The notes under the pieces were generated by a model, which saw nothing but the letters and a program-made list of their open reading frames with translations, searched no databases and was not told the DNA's origin. 64,000 bases of DNA, from the NCBI RefSeq assembly GCF_934643285.1, contig NZ_CAKUBT010000004.1, forward strand, positions 62,001 through 126,000, read 5' to 3'. Both the position numbers and the translations under genes were made by a program. Of the stretch, positions 8,408 through 17,227 are shown piece by piece (within the stretch, counting starts at the first letter, position 1; each line of letters begins with the position of its first letter). Source of the stretch: an uncultured Ellagibacter sp. (GTDB taxonomy: Bacteria; Actinomycetota; Coriobacteriia; Coriobacteriales; Eggerthellaceae).

Positions 8408-9328
8408 TTAATCCTCCAGTGCTATGTCAATGCCCACCGGGCAATGGTCGCTTCCGAATACTTCATTGTAAATGCTCGCGTCCTCCACCTTGTCGGCGAT
8501 TCCGTCGCTCACCAAAAAGTAATCGATGCGCCACCCCGCGTTGTTCTTGCGCGCGTTGAAACGGTAGCTCCACCACGAGTACGCGCCCGTCGTATCGGGA
8601 TGAAGGGTACGGAACGTGTCGGTGAAGCCTGCGGCGAGCAAGTCGGAGAATTTGCCGCGCTCCTCGTCGGAGAAACCCGCATTCCCCCTGTTGGGACCAG
8701 GGTTCTTCAGGTCTATTTCGCTGTGTGCCACGTTGAAGTCGCCGCACATGATGACAGGTTTCGGCGCGGCGGTCTCCCCCGCCTGCGTCAAGGGGAGCAC
8801 TTCTTTGGGCATGTGCCCTGCCCCGAGCGGGTGGCGCGGGGTGTCCTTGGGGGCATCGGAGCCGAGAACGACAAGCCCGTCGGCATCGGCGCGCTCGACG
8901 GGAACATCCCCGGGAAGCACGCCCTCTTCAAGCCCCTTGCAAAAGTCGCGGAACGCGTCGTCCCACTCCATGCGATGCCCGATGCGGGCGAGCTCGTTTT
9001 GCGCGTTCGGCGTGTACACGTCGACAAACCAGAACTCGGGGAACTCGAGCGCGACGATGCGCCCCTCGGTGTCGAGGTACTCCGAGCCCAACCCATGAAG
9101 CACCTGCAGAGGCGCGCGCTTGGTGAAGACCGCCGTCCCTGAGTAGCCTTTCCGCTCGGCATAGCTCCAGAACTCCAGGTATTGGGGAAGATCAAGCGTC
9201 ACCTGCCCCGCCTGGAGCTTCGTCTCTTGCAGGGCGAAGACGTCGGCGTCGAACTCGGCCACGATGTCCTCGAAGCCCTTCTTCATAACGGCGCGCAAGC
9301 CGTTCACGTTCCACGAGATCAGTCTCAT
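8408..9328 (-). CDS. xth: Exodeoxyribonuclease III (AP endonuclease)
   Basis: Mg-dependent AP endonuclease/3'-5' exonuclease of the exonuclease-endonuclease-phosphatase fold, acting in base excision repair. Family motifs in order: MRLISWNVNGLRA at the start, DVFALQETKLQ (metal Glu), YSGTAVFTKR, WFVDVYTPNAQ, MCGDFNVAHSEIDL (catalytic Asp/Asn), RIDYFLVSDG and SDHCPVGIDI at the end (catalytic Asp-His). The ATG at 9328 has GGAAAGGTG 5 nt upstream. An insertion of about 40 residues (near 145-185) relative to the minimal enzyme is Gly/Pro-rich. It is the first gene of the xth-folE operon. Confidence 0.95.
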   Translation of the reverse strand: MRLISWNVNGLRAVMKKGFEDIVAEFDADVFALQETKLQAGQVTLDLPQYLEFWSYAERKGYSGTAVFTKRAPLQVLHGLGSEYLDTEGRIVALEFPEFWFVDVYTPNAQNELARIGHRMEWDDAFRDFCKGLEEGVLPGDVPVERADADGLVVLGSDAPKDTPRHPLGAGHMPKEVLPLTQAGETAAPKPVIMCGDFNVAHSEIDLKNPGPNRGNAGFSDEERGKFSDLLAAGFTDTFRTLHPDTTGAYSWWSYRFNARKNNAGWRIDYFLVSDGIADKVEDASIYNEVFGSDHCPVGIDIALED

Positions 9329-9508
9329 CGGTTCACCTTTCCAAGCGAGGAGCAACGCGCGGGCATGCCTCTTGCAACCGCGGCGGAGCGCTGCCCGCAG
9401 TCGCAAGCAGCCACGCGGCCCGCAGTTGCAGCGGGCATGCCGCCCATAGTCGCATCAGTATAGCGCGAGCGCGTAGTGCGACATGTGTGAAATAGTGCCA
9501 ATTTGCGC

Positions 9509-9537
9509 TTGTCATCTATTGGCATATGTCTTATACT
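9509..9537 (+). promoter_or_regulatory. Sigma-70-type promoter ahead of structured leader
   Basis: -35 TTGTCA (9509-9514), spacer of exactly 17, -10 TATACT (9532-9537). Transcription would start near 9544, directly at the stem-forming sequence and about 320 bases before the response regulator. Confidence 0.65.
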
Positions 9538-9539
9538 TG

Positions 9540-9660
9540 AGGAGGTCTGAAACACATCGGGCAAGCGCCTGTGTCCTCCTTATGCAAGCGCTTGCCCACC
9601 TTCCCGTTCATTACCTTCCAACTGCGGGGCGGCTCACCCTACTTCCTATCTCGCCGCCCC
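9540..9660 (+). ncRNA. Candidate structured leader or small RNA
   Basis: Arms AGGAGG (9540-9545) plus ACACA (9552-9556) can pair with 9570-9580. The 10-base arm 9559-9568, which lies in that loop, pairs perfectly with 9588-9597. The two stems interlock, so they form either a pseudoknot or two exclusive hairpins. A third stem has perfect 8-base arms at 9626-9633 and 9653-9660. I do not recognise a known riboswitch or RNA family. Confidence 0.4.
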
Positions 9661-9867
9661 ACACCTTCCCAAGACCCGCGACAAACAACCAAACATGCAT
9701 GTCGCGCGCGTTCACCTACGGACTTTGCAACATCGCAACAATGGCGGCGGCGCTTACAACACCCTGCCTCAAGAGCGCGAAAACGGTGCTACAGTACGAT
9801 GACAAAATGCCAGATGGCTTCCCGTTGCGCTATCATCAGCTCATCCGTTTGACGCGAAAGGGGACCG

Positions 9868-10542
9868 ATGGCGCGTTTGCTCATTGTCGAAGACGACGTC
9901 TCGCTGCGGGAGAATCTTGTGCGCATGCTGCAGCTCAAGGGCCACGAGTGCCTTTGCTGCAAGTCGTTTACGAACGCCGCGGCCGAGGCTTTGGCTGCCG
10001 CCCCCGACTGCATCCTGCTCGACCTTTCGCTTCCCGGCGCGTACGGCCACGAGATTTGCCGCGCGATTCGCCAGGAAAGCAACGTCCCCATCATCGTGCT
10101 GACTTCCTCCGACAGCGAGTTTGACGAGGTCATGAGCATGAGCGTCGGCGCCGACGACTACGTGGTCAAGCCCTACCGTCCCGCTGTGCTGCTTGCCCGC
10201 ATCGACCGCGCCCTTGCCCGCAGCGGGTCAGCCGATTCGGCGCGCGGGCAAATCGAGCATGGCGGCGTCTCCCTTGACAGCGTACGGGCCGAGGTCTCGT
10301 ATCGCGGCAAGCGCGTGGAGCTCTCGCGCAACGAGCTTCTGATTCTGCGCATCCTTATGGAGAACGCGGGATCCATCATCTCGCGCAGCGAGCTGATGGA
10401 CGAGCTGTGGCAAACCGACGCGTTCGTCGATGACAACACGCTCACAGTGAACGTGAATCGCCTGCGCCGCAGCTTGGAGTCCGCAGGCGTGCCCGACGAC
10501 TTCATCACCACCCGCCGCGGCCTGGGGTATGTGATTCGATGA
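9868..10542 (+). CDS. OmpR-family response regulator (BceR-like)
   Basis: 224-residue DNA-binding response regulator. The receiver domain has the acidic pair E8-D9-D10, phospho-acceptor D52 (LLDLSLPG), T79/S80 and K101 (VVKPYRP). The C-terminal winged-helix effector (about residues 125-224) has ELSRNELLILRILMEN and the DDNTLTVNVNRLRR recognition helix. The gene overlaps the sensor kinase by 4 bases (ATGA), and the transporter follows. By analogy with BceRS/VraRS-like modules it should activate the ABC genes when cell-wall peptide antibiotics are present. GAAAGGGG lies just before the start. Confidence 0.93.
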   Translation: MARLLIVEDDVSLRENLVRMLQLKGHECLCCKSFTNAAAEALAAAPDCILLDLSLPGAYGHEICRAIRQESNVPIIVLTSSDSEFDEVMSMSVGADDYVVKPYRPAVLLARIDRALARSGSADSARGQIEHGGVSLDSVRAEVSYRGKRVELSRNELLILRILMENAGSIISRSELMDELWQTDAFVDDNTLTVNVNRLRRSLESAGVPDDFITTRRGLGYVIR

Positions 10543-11684
10543 GCAGCACGAATTGGGAAGAGCCCGACCACACGGCCGCTGGTTCGCCCCGCGATCCTGA
10601 GCCTGCGCCGTTCGCTGCCGAGGACCGCATCGAGTGTGCGTACTCGTTCGGGGCGTATCTTCGCTCGCGCGCCGGGTTCGTGTTCGGCATGGTCGCCCTC
10701 ATGCTCGTTGTTGCGGGCATCTTGGCTGTGACCAGCTCGAACGCTTCCGCCATCGCGCTCGTTTCCCTTTGCGAGGCCCTGTTCGCCTGCATTGTGCTCG
10801 TCGTTGGCTTCTCGCGCAACCGCGAGTTCTACCAGCAGCTGGACCACTTTTGCAATTCGCCCGACAACGCACGGTATCTCTCGTCGATTCTGGACGAGCC
10901 GCGCACGTTGGAGGGAACCCTGGCCTATCGTGCGCTCGCCGTGCAGGGCAAGGCTGCCTCGGACGAGCTTGCCGCCCGCTCCCGCGACATGAAGGATTAC
11001 CGCGACTACATCGAGCTGTGGGTTCACGAGGCGAAGACGCCCATCGCATCGGCCCAGCTTGCGTTGTCGAGCCTTCACGGGCCTGGGGCCGATGAGGTGC
11101 GCGGCGACCTCGACCGTATCGAGTCGCGCGTTGAACAGGCGTTATACTATGCGCGCTCGGCAACTCTGAGCGAGGATTTCTCCATCGATGAGTTAAACCT
11201 TGCGGCACTCGCTCGCAAGGCATGCCGCCAGAGGTCGCGCACGCTCATCGGCGCGGGCATTTCGCTCGATTTCGCGATCGACGAGACGCTCGAGGTGTTC
11301 GCCGACGCGAAATGGGTCGATTTCATCATCGGACAGGTTCTGGAGAACTCGGCGAAGTACGGCGCGAAAACCGTTCACTTCGAAGGCGCGGTGAAGGACG
11401 CAGGGACGAAAGACGGGTGCATCGAGCTTTTGATCAGCGACAACGGCGACGGCATTCCCGCCGCCGACGTGCCGCGCGTGTTCGATCGCGGATTTACGGG
11501 AAGCCAGGGCCGCGCCCACCACAAAGCGACGGGCATGGGGCTCTATCTTGCCGCTGTCGCCTGCGAGAGAATGGGCCTTGGCCTGCGTGTTTCCTCGGAA
11601 GAGGGGGCGGGCACGACCATCGCACTCACCTTCCCACTCGACCGCACGCGCATGGACTTGGCGGCAAACCTTACAAAACCGTAA
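10539..11684 (+). CDS. Sensor histidine kinase, intramembrane-sensing (BceS-like)
   Basis: 381 residues. Two transmembrane helices (about 47-66 and 69-92) are separated by only a few residues, so there is no extracytoplasmic sensor domain. This is the hallmark of BceS-type kinases, which sense through their partner permease. The phospho-acceptor is H163 in YIELWVHEAKTPI. The HATPase_c boxes follow: QVLENSAKYGA (N), ISDNGDGIP (G1), VFDRGFTG (F) and HHKATGMGLYL (G2). It is translationally coupled to the regulator (4-base overlap) and precedes the transporter genes. Confidence 0.92.
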   Translation: MSSTNWEEPDHTAAGSPRDPEPAPFAAEDRIECAYSFGAYLRSRAGFVFGMVALMLVVAGILAVTSSNASAIALVSLCEALFACIVLVVGFSRNREFYQQLDHFCNSPDNARYLSSILDEPRTLEGTLAYRALAVQGKAASDELAARSRDMKDYRDYIELWVHEAKTPIASAQLALSSLHGPGADEVRGDLDRIESRVEQALYYARSATLSEDFSIDELNLAALARKACRQRSRTLIGAGISLDFAIDETLEVFADAKWVDFIIGQVLENSAKYGAKTVHFEGAVKDAGTKDGCIELLISDNGDGIPAADVPRVFDRGFTGSQGRAHHKATGMGLYLAAVACERMGLGLRVSSEEGAGTTIALTFPLDRTRMDLAANLTKP

Positions 11685-11768
11685 GATTTCGGTAAGGCCC
11701 TTCGATGGCTTCGTTTTCGCGCTCGTCGCATCATGGGGATGTGTCGAATCGAAGAGAAAGGAATCCCC

Positions 11769-12638
11769 ATGTCTGTGGTTACCGCAACCCCTCCAGCAGG
11801 CATTGCGAATGCGAATCAGCCCGATAGCCGCAAGGTTTTGCTCTCCGTGCGCAACGTTTTGAAGGTGTACGGCTCGCGCGAGGCCGTCACGCGCGCGCTT
11901 GACGACGTGTCGTTCGACATCTGCGAAGGCGAGTTCGTCGGCGTGATGGGCCCGTCCGGCTCGGGCAAGAGCACGCTTTTGAATTGCATCTCCACTATCG
12001 ATACCGTGACCAGCGGAAACATCGTCTTGAACGGGCTCGACATCACGCAGCTGCGCAGCCGCCAGCTCTCCAAGTTCCGCCGCGACGACCTGGGCTTCAT
12101 CTTCCAGGACGCCAACCTGCTCGACACCCTGACCGGCTTCGAGAACATCGCTTTGGCCCTCACCATCAAGGGAGAGAAGGCCGACGCCGTCCGCACGAAG
12201 GTCGAGCGCACCGCCACTCTGCTGAGCGTGACGGATGTTCTGCAGAAGTACCCGCGCCAGATGTCGGGCGGCCAACGCCAGCGCGTAGCTGCGGCGCGCG
12301 CCATCGTCGCCGATCCGAAGTTAGTTCTTGCCGACGAGCCCACGGGAGCGCTCGACTCACGCAACGCCGCCGTTCTCCTCGAGACGCTCGAGGTGCTGAA
12401 CACGAAGCTGCACGCCACTATCATGATGGTCACGCACGACGCGGTCGCGGCATCGTATGCCGACCGTATCCTGTTCATCAAGGACGGCAAGCTGTTCAAC
12501 GAGCTGCGCCGCGGCGATAGCAGCAGAACCGACTTCTACCAGCGCATCCTCGAGGTTCAGGCGTTTCTCTCCGGCAAGCAGGGCACATCCTCTGCGGTCG
12601 GTTTCGTGGCCTCGCACGTCACCGCGCTCGGCAACTAG
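11769..12638 (+). CDS. ABC transporter ATPase (BceA/LolD/MacB type)
   Basis: 289 residues. Walker A GPSGSGKST, Q-loop FIFQDANLLDTLTG, signature MSGGQRQRVAAARA, Walker B LVLADEPTGALD and H-loop TIMMVTHDA are all intact, so it should hydrolyse ATP. It energises the large permease next to it. Together with the kinase and regulator it forms a Bce-type peptide-antibiotic sensing and detoxification module. I choose the ATG at 11769 because AAAGGAA lies just upstream; an ATG 12 codons earlier has no site. Confidence 0.93.
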   Translation: MSVVTATPPAGIANANQPDSRKVLLSVRNVLKVYGSREAVTRALDDVSFDICEGEFVGVMGPSGSGKSTLLNCISTIDTVTSGNIVLNGLDITQLRSRQLSKFRRDDLGFIFQDANLLDTLTGFENIALALTIKGEKADAVRTKVERTATLLSVTDVLQKYPRQMSGGQRQRVAAARAIVADPKLVLADEPTGALDSRNAAVLLETLEVLNTKLHATIMMVTHDAVAASYADRILFIKDGKLFNELRRGDSSRTDFYQRILEVQAFLSGKQGTSSAVGFVASHVTALGN

Positions 12639-12650
12639 GCGGCGGTCATC

Positions 12651-14882
12651 ATGTTGATGAAACTCGCCTTGCGCAACGTGCGCCGCAGCGTGCGCGACTA
12701 CGCTGTGTACTTCGTTACCCTGGCCTTGGGCGTGGCGGTGTTCTACGCCTTCAACGCTATCGGGGATTCGCGCGTGCTTTTCGAGGCTCAAGAAGGTGCC
12801 GAGGGTGTTTTCTTGGCATCTGGTGCGAGCATTTTCGATATCTTGGCCCAGATCATGACCTATTTCAGCGTAGTCGTCGCCGTCGTTTTGGGCTTTTTGG
12901 TCCTCTACGCCAACCGGTTCGTGGTTCGAGCCCGCAAGAAGGAGTTCGGCACCTACCTTTTGCTCGGCATGAGCCCGCGACAGGTTTCCTCGGTAGTCCT
13001 GACGGAAACGCTGATCGTCGGCGTGCTTGCGCTGGTGGTGGGCTTGGGGCTTGGCTTTCTGATCTCGCAAGCGATTGCCTTCGCCACGGCGGGCCTTATC
13101 GGCGTGGCGATCAGCGACTACCATCTGCTGTTCAGCGCCCGATCCGCGCAGCTGACCCTGGGCTGTTTCGCGCTTATCTTCGTCGTGGTCGCCCTGTTCA
13201 ACGCCATACAGATTTCGCGCTGCAAACTTGCCACACTGCTCTCGGCACGCTCCCGCAGCGAGCGCATGCCCGTGCGCAACCCCCTCATCTGCCTGATCGT
13301 GTTCGTGCTGTCATGCCTGATTTTGGCGAAGGCGTATTCCGAGCTCAACATTGACGGCCTGGTCTACTTCGGCGAGCACTTCCGCATCGCAACCGTGTTG
13401 ATGCTCGTTGGCACGTTGGGCCTGTTCTGGTCGGCGTCGGGGTTCTTCATCCTGCTGATCCAGCGTTTGCGGGGCGTTTACTTCAAGGGTCTCGCCATGT
13501 TCACCATGCGCCAGATCGCGACGAAGGTGAACACCGCGTTCGTGTCGCTGTGGGCCGTGAGCGTCCTTCTGTTCTTCAGCATCGTCGTGTTCTCGACGGG
13601 CTTCAGCTTGGCGTCGATGTTCTCCGATCAACTGGAAGAGAACACCCAGTTCGACGCATCTATCCGCGCGAGCCTCATGTCGCTCGACACCTCCGATATG
13701 GAAGCGGTGCCGGCCGAGAAGTATGGCGGTGACGAGGAGAAGGCGACCGCCATCAAGATAGCCGAGACCGAGCACGACGAGGTTCACAACCTGTGGCAAA
13801 CGAGCGACGGCTCCACCGCCGCGTATATGAAGTCGCTCATCCCCGATTGGGACGAACGCGTGACCGGCTCGGCCCAGGTGGACACGTGGCTCGCAAGCGA
13901 CTTAACGAACAAGCAGCTTACCGATGCTTGCGGCTTCACGCTTGAGCAGATCGGCTCCGACGAGAACTCCAGCATGGCTGACGAAGGCGTGCAGTACGTG
14001 CCGTTATCGCAGTTCAACGCTGCTCGACAGCTTGCAGGCGAAAAGCCGATCGAACTTGCCGCAGGCGAATATCTGGTCGACAACACGGTCGACAAATCGG
14101 CCGAGTACGCCAAGGCCCTTGGCCAGAAAGGGCGAACCATCACCGTCGACGGGCATAATCTGACAGCATCTGGTCAGGTTATTTCGCAGTCGCTCCAAGT
14201 TAGTAGCATGAGTTGCCTCATCGCTGTGCTGGTGGTTCCCGATGAGTTGGCGGCCGAGAGGTTCGCCGCGGGCGACCTGCCGTATCTGAGCGAGCTCAAC
14301 GTCAACCTGGCCAGCGATTCAAAACAGCAGGCCATGGAGGACCTCTTAACCGAGTACGGCAAGTCGGTTCCCCCACGCGAGGAACTCGCCGAGGCCGGCT
14401 GGACGTACGACTCCCGCCCGTGGCCGGTGTCCTACTACGACACGAGCGAGGGCATCATCGCCGACAGCATGGGGCTTAAGCTTCTCTTGGTTTACTTAGC
14501 GCTCTACATCGGGTTCGTTTTCCTCATGACCACGGCGGCAGTTCTTTCCGTCCAGCAGCTCTCCGAAGTGGCGGACAGCATCCCGCGCTACCGCCTGCTC
14601 GCTCAGCTGGGATGCGACAGGAGCATGGTTCTGCGAAGTCTACGCACGCAGATCGGCATTTACTTCGGGGCGCCGCTTCTGGTGGCAGGGTGCCACTCGG
14701 CATGCGCAATCAGCCTTCTGTACAAGAACCTGCTGTCGATTTGGGGCGCTACGGCAGTTGCAGGCACGCTTGCCGTTGGTATTGCGCTGGTGATTGCGGT
14801 GTACGCAATCTATCTGGTGTCGACATACCTGGTCGCACGATCGGCGGTCGTTTCCGGTGCGGGCAAGGGACTGCTCGCATAG
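12651..14882 (+). CDS. Large FtsX-type ABC permease (BceB-like)
   Basis: 743-residue membrane protein, slightly longer than typical BceB (about 650). It begins KLALRNVRRSVRDYAVYFVTL, followed by about ten transmembrane helices arranged as FtsX units. The soluble extracytoplasmic domain (about residues 325-590) between helices 7 and 8 is large, acidic and Asp/Glu-rich; in this family that domain binds the peptide-lipid complex. It partners the ATPase 12 bases upstream. Expected role: removal of bacitracin- or lantibiotic-like peptides from cell-wall precursors, and signal input to the two-helix kinase. Confidence 0.9.
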   Translation: MLMKLALRNVRRSVRDYAVYFVTLALGVAVFYAFNAIGDSRVLFEAQEGAEGVFLASGASIFDILAQIMTYFSVVVAVVLGFLVLYANRFVVRARKKEFGTYLLLGMSPRQVSSVVLTETLIVGVLALVVGLGLGFLISQAIAFATAGLIGVAISDYHLLFSARSAQLTLGCFALIFVVVALFNAIQISRCKLATLLSARSRSERMPVRNPLICLIVFVLSCLILAKAYSELNIDGLVYFGEHFRIATVLMLVGTLGLFWSASGFFILLIQRLRGVYFKGLAMFTMRQIATKVNTAFVSLWAVSVLLFFSIVVFSTGFSLASMFSDQLEENTQFDASIRASLMSLDTSDMEAVPAEKYGGDEEKATAIKIAETEHDEVHNLWQTSDGSTAAYMKSLIPDWDERVTGSAQVDTWLASDLTNKQLTDACGFTLEQIGSDENSSMADEGVQYVPLSQFNAARQLAGEKPIELAAGEYLVDNTVDKSAEYAKALGQKGRTITVDGHNLTASGQVISQSLQVSSMSCLIAVLVVPDELAAERFAAGDLPYLSELNVNLASDSKQQAMEDLLTEYGKSVPPREELAEAGWTYDSRPWPVSYYDTSEGIIADSMGLKLLLVYLALYIGFVFLMTTAAVLSVQQLSEVADSIPRYRLLAQLGCDRSMVLRSLRTQIGIYFGAPLLVAGCHSACAISLLYKNLLSIWGATAVAGTLAVGIALVIAVYAIYLVSTYLVARSAVVSGAGKGLLA

Positions 14883-14920
14883 GCGGACGGCTCACGCAGA
14901 GCGCAGGACCCGAATTCGAT

Positions 14921-14954
14921 AGACGGCTGGCTGCCTTCCCGCGGCCAGCCGTCT
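14921..14954. terminator. Hairpin between convergent bceB-like and rlmH genes
   Basis: Perfect 10-base inverted repeat (14921-14930 / 14945-14954) with a 14-base loop. There is no long T-run, but it sits exactly between two convergent stops, so it may act on both strands. Confidence 0.45.
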
Positions 14955-14995
14955 ACTTGCGACTAGCCACCTTCCCGCGGCCGGCCGTCTACTTG
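14934..14995. repeat. 26-base direct repeat covering the rlmH stop
   Basis: 14934-14959 and 14970-14995 are identical except for one A/G difference. The second copy includes the rlmH stop and last codons, so the first looks like a duplicated gene end. Confidence 0.7.
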
Positions 14996-15468
14996 TGGTA
15001 GGGCTCGCCGTGCGAGATCTTCTGCGCGCGGTAGAGCTGCTCCAAGAGCACGACGCGCGCCAGGTTGTGAGGCAGGGTGATCGGACCGAACGACAGCAGC
15101 TCATCAGCCCGAGCGCGCACTTCCGCGCTCACGCCGTCCGACCCGCCGATGACAAACGCGAAGCTGCTCTTCCCCGCAAGCGCCAGCGAATCGATTCGCT
15201 GGGAGATGCCCACGCTCGAGCGTTCCTTGCCATCGATCGCCAGAAGCGCCACATGAACGTCCGGACCCAGCTTGTCGAGCTCCGCGCAAATCGCCGCGCC
15301 CTCTTTATCGCGCGCGCCCTCGATACCTCCCGCACGTCGCGGGTCCACGTCGGCGATTTCGCGCACCTCCGTCTTCGCATACGGCTGCAAGCGCTTGAGG
15401 TACTCCGCGCACGCTTCCGTCCAAAAGCGCTCCTTGAGCTTCCCCACCGCGATGACCGTGAACTTCAT
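14989..15468 (-). CDS. rlmH: 23S rRNA pseudouridine-1915 N3-methyltransferase RlmH
   Basis: SPOUT-class methyltransferase that methylates pseudouridine 1915 in helix 69 of 23S rRNA. The 159-residue length is exactly typical. Family motifs are present: MKFTVIAVGKLKERFW start, LLAIDGKERSS, FVIGGSDGVS (SAM-binding knot), LSFGPITLPHNLARVVLLEQLYRA and the C-terminal GEPYHK. Confidence 0.96.
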   Translation of the reverse strand: MKFTVIAVGKLKERFWTEACAEYLKRLQPYAKTEVREIADVDPRRAGGIEGARDKEGAAICAELDKLGPDVHVALLAIDGKERSSVGISQRIDSLALAGKSSFAFVIGGSDGVSAEVRARADELLSFGPITLPHNLARVVLLEQLYRAQKISHGEPYHK

Positions 15469-15483
15469 CTACGCCCCTTCCCA

Positions 15484-15520
15484 TAAAAAACGCGCGGCCC
15501 GCAATGCGCCGGCCGCGCGT
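15484..15520 (-). terminator. Rho-independent terminator after the LCP gene
   Basis: Perfect 10-base arms (15490-15499 / 15511-15520) followed on the minus strand by TTTTTT. Confidence 0.9.
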
Positions 15521-15559
15521 GTTCCATCCATTCTCCCTGCGCCCGCAAGCGCGCAGGCG

Positions 15560-17083
15560 CTATTTCCAATCCGAGCCGATGACCACGAGGAAGTCGGTCG
15601 AGAACGTGTAGCGCCCATCGTTCTTGGTCGCGACGCCATTGCCGATTTGCTTCACGATTTCCTCAGCCGCTTCCTTTTGACTGTCGTTGGTGTACACAAC
15701 GACCGTCGTCGAGAACGAGGAGCTCGCGTTGCCGGTCTCGGTGGTATAGCCAAGCTTTTCGATCTTCGTGGCGGCAGTGGCGGCGGCCCCATCGATGTTC
15801 GCGCCGTTCTTCACGGTCACCTTGCCCGACCTGGTTGCGGTCGTGGTGGAAGACGTGTTAGAGGTTGCACCCGCCTTGTCGCCCGTGCTGGCGAGCACCG
15901 TGCCGTTCTTCTCGTCGATCACGTCCTCGGTAGTCGGAGGAAGCCCCTGGTCGACGCGCTGCATCATGGTTTGCCACTCTTTTTCGTTCACGTATTCGTA
16001 CCAGGTGCCGTTAACGAGCTTCGAGGTGGTGGGCTCCATTGCCGAGTAGATGCCGGTGTCGGTGTTGAGCCCTTGCATGCTCGACGCGAGCGAGATGATG
16101 TCGGTCACGTTGAAGTCGGTCGTGATGTACTTGGAGAGCGCCTGGATCGTGTTCGCCATGGTGATCGGGTCGGAGGAGAGAATCTTCTTCGCGACAGCGG
16201 AAAGCACGAGGCGCTGGTTGGCGGCGCGATAACGGTCGCCGTCGCCGTAGGCGTCGTACGCATGGCGCGCGCGGCACAGGATGAGCGCCTGGTCGCCGTT
16301 GAGGGTCTGCAAGCCGGCGTCGAGATGACCGCCCGCGTCCTCGTCGTTGATCTCCATCGGGACGTCGACTTCCACACCGCCGAGCGCGTCGACCGCTTCC
16401 CTGAAGCCGTCGAAGTCGATTTCCGCATAATGCGAGATGGGAACGCCTGCGAACTTCGAAACGACCTCAATCGTGTAGGCCGCGCCGCCGATCGAGTGCG
16501 CCGCGTTAAGCTTCTGCTTGCCGTTCGTGCCCATGTCGATGAGCGTATCGCGGTGGAGCGACACCATGGTGACCTGCTTGTTCTGCGGGTCGATGCGCGC
16601 GAGGATCATGCTGTCGGAGCGGAACTGATCGCCCGCGTACTCGGCCGACTCCGAGCGCTCCTCCGAGCCGTCGGTGCCCATGAGCAGCATGTAGAACGGG
16701 TCGCCAGCGTACTTCGTGTCGACGAGCGCATCGCGAAGGTCGTCGTCGACGCCCTCGTTGAGGTTGGCGTTGATGGTGTTGATATAGGCGAATGCGGCAC
16801 CGACTCCTCCGAGCACCACCACCAGAAGGGCGATGCACACCGCAAGCACGATCTTCTTGCGCTTCTTGCTCTTGCGCTTCTTGGTGTATTCCGCCTGCGT
16901 CACGCGACGCGAGTAGGGATTCTGCGCAGGGGCGAGGTTTTCGCCGTCACCAAAGGACGCCGCCGCATGGGAGGCGTGGGGCGTCGGGGACTTTTGGTCG
17001 AAGTTCGCGGACGCTTGGGCGTCCATCGTGTGCTGACCGTGCTGCCCGGCGGCGTTGGGGGATTTTTTCTTATTTCTTCTCAT
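15560..17083 (-). CDS. LytR-CpsA-Psr (LCP) family cell-wall glycopolymer ligase
   Basis: 507 residues: a basic, disordered cytoplasmic N-terminus (to about 77), one transmembrane helix (about 78-100), an extracytoplasmic LCP domain and a C-terminal LytR_C domain (about 410-507) after a Thr/Ser linker. LCP phosphotransferases attach teichoic-acid-like or capsular polymers from lipid carriers to peptidoglycan. Family residues are visible: MGTDG, RSDSMILARIDP, VSLHRDTLI, DFDGFREAVDALGGV and the Arg cluster RARHAYDAYGDGDRYRAANQ. The start lies only 3-4 bases beyond the expected transcription start of a TTGTCA-17-CAAAAT promoter, so the mRNA may be nearly leaderless; no ribosome site is seen. Confidence 0.92.
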   Translation of the reverse strand: MRRNKKKSPNAAGQHGQHTMDAQASANFDQKSPTPHASHAAASFGDGENLAPAQNPYSRRVTQAEYTKKRKSKKRKKIVLAVCIALLVVVLGGVGAAFAYINTINANLNEGVDDDLRDALVDTKYAGDPFYMLLMGTDGSEERSESAEYAGDQFRSDSMILARIDPQNKQVTMVSLHRDTLIDMGTNGKQKLNAAHSIGGAAYTIEVVSKFAGVPISHYAEIDFDGFREAVDALGGVEVDVPMEINDEDAGGHLDAGLQTLNGDQALILCRARHAYDAYGDGDRYRAANQRLVLSAVAKKILSSDPITMANTIQALSKYITTDFNVTDIISLASSMQGLNTDTGIYSAMEPTTSKLVNGTWYEYVNEKEWQTMMQRVDQGLPPTTEDVIDEKNGTVLASTGDKAGATSNTSSTTTATRSGKVTVKNGANIDGAAATAATKIEKLGYTTETGNASSSFSTTVVVYTNDSQKEAAEEIVKQIGNGVATKNDGRYTFSTDFLVVIGSDWK

Positions 17084-17227
17084 GTCAAATAGATTTTGCC
17101 GACTGCCTTAATTATTGACAAGCGAGGATGCCCCAATTCTGGCAAATAGCCGCAGGACGCCCACTGAAAACCTACAACTTGGAGCTTCCCTTCCCTGTTT
17201 TGCAGGTCGAACGAGCGGAACGAAAGC

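Larger units (their letters stand above)
9329..9867. other. 539-base gene-free region with promoter and structured repeats
   Basis: No ORF here has a convincing start. The first 130 bases contain imperfect repeats (GCGGGCATGCC twice; a 13-base inverted repeat near 9370-9410). The middle contains a promoter at 9509-9537 and nested stems at 9540-9597 and 9626-9660. The last 200 bases lead into the response-regulator gene and show no further clear structure. A minus-strand TATACT at about 9456 could serve xth. Confidence 0.6.

Noticed and set aside
9540..9660. Known riboswitch (for example TPP, cobalamin, c-di-GMP)
   Set aside because: No consensus core of these classes could be found; only unspecific stems are visible.
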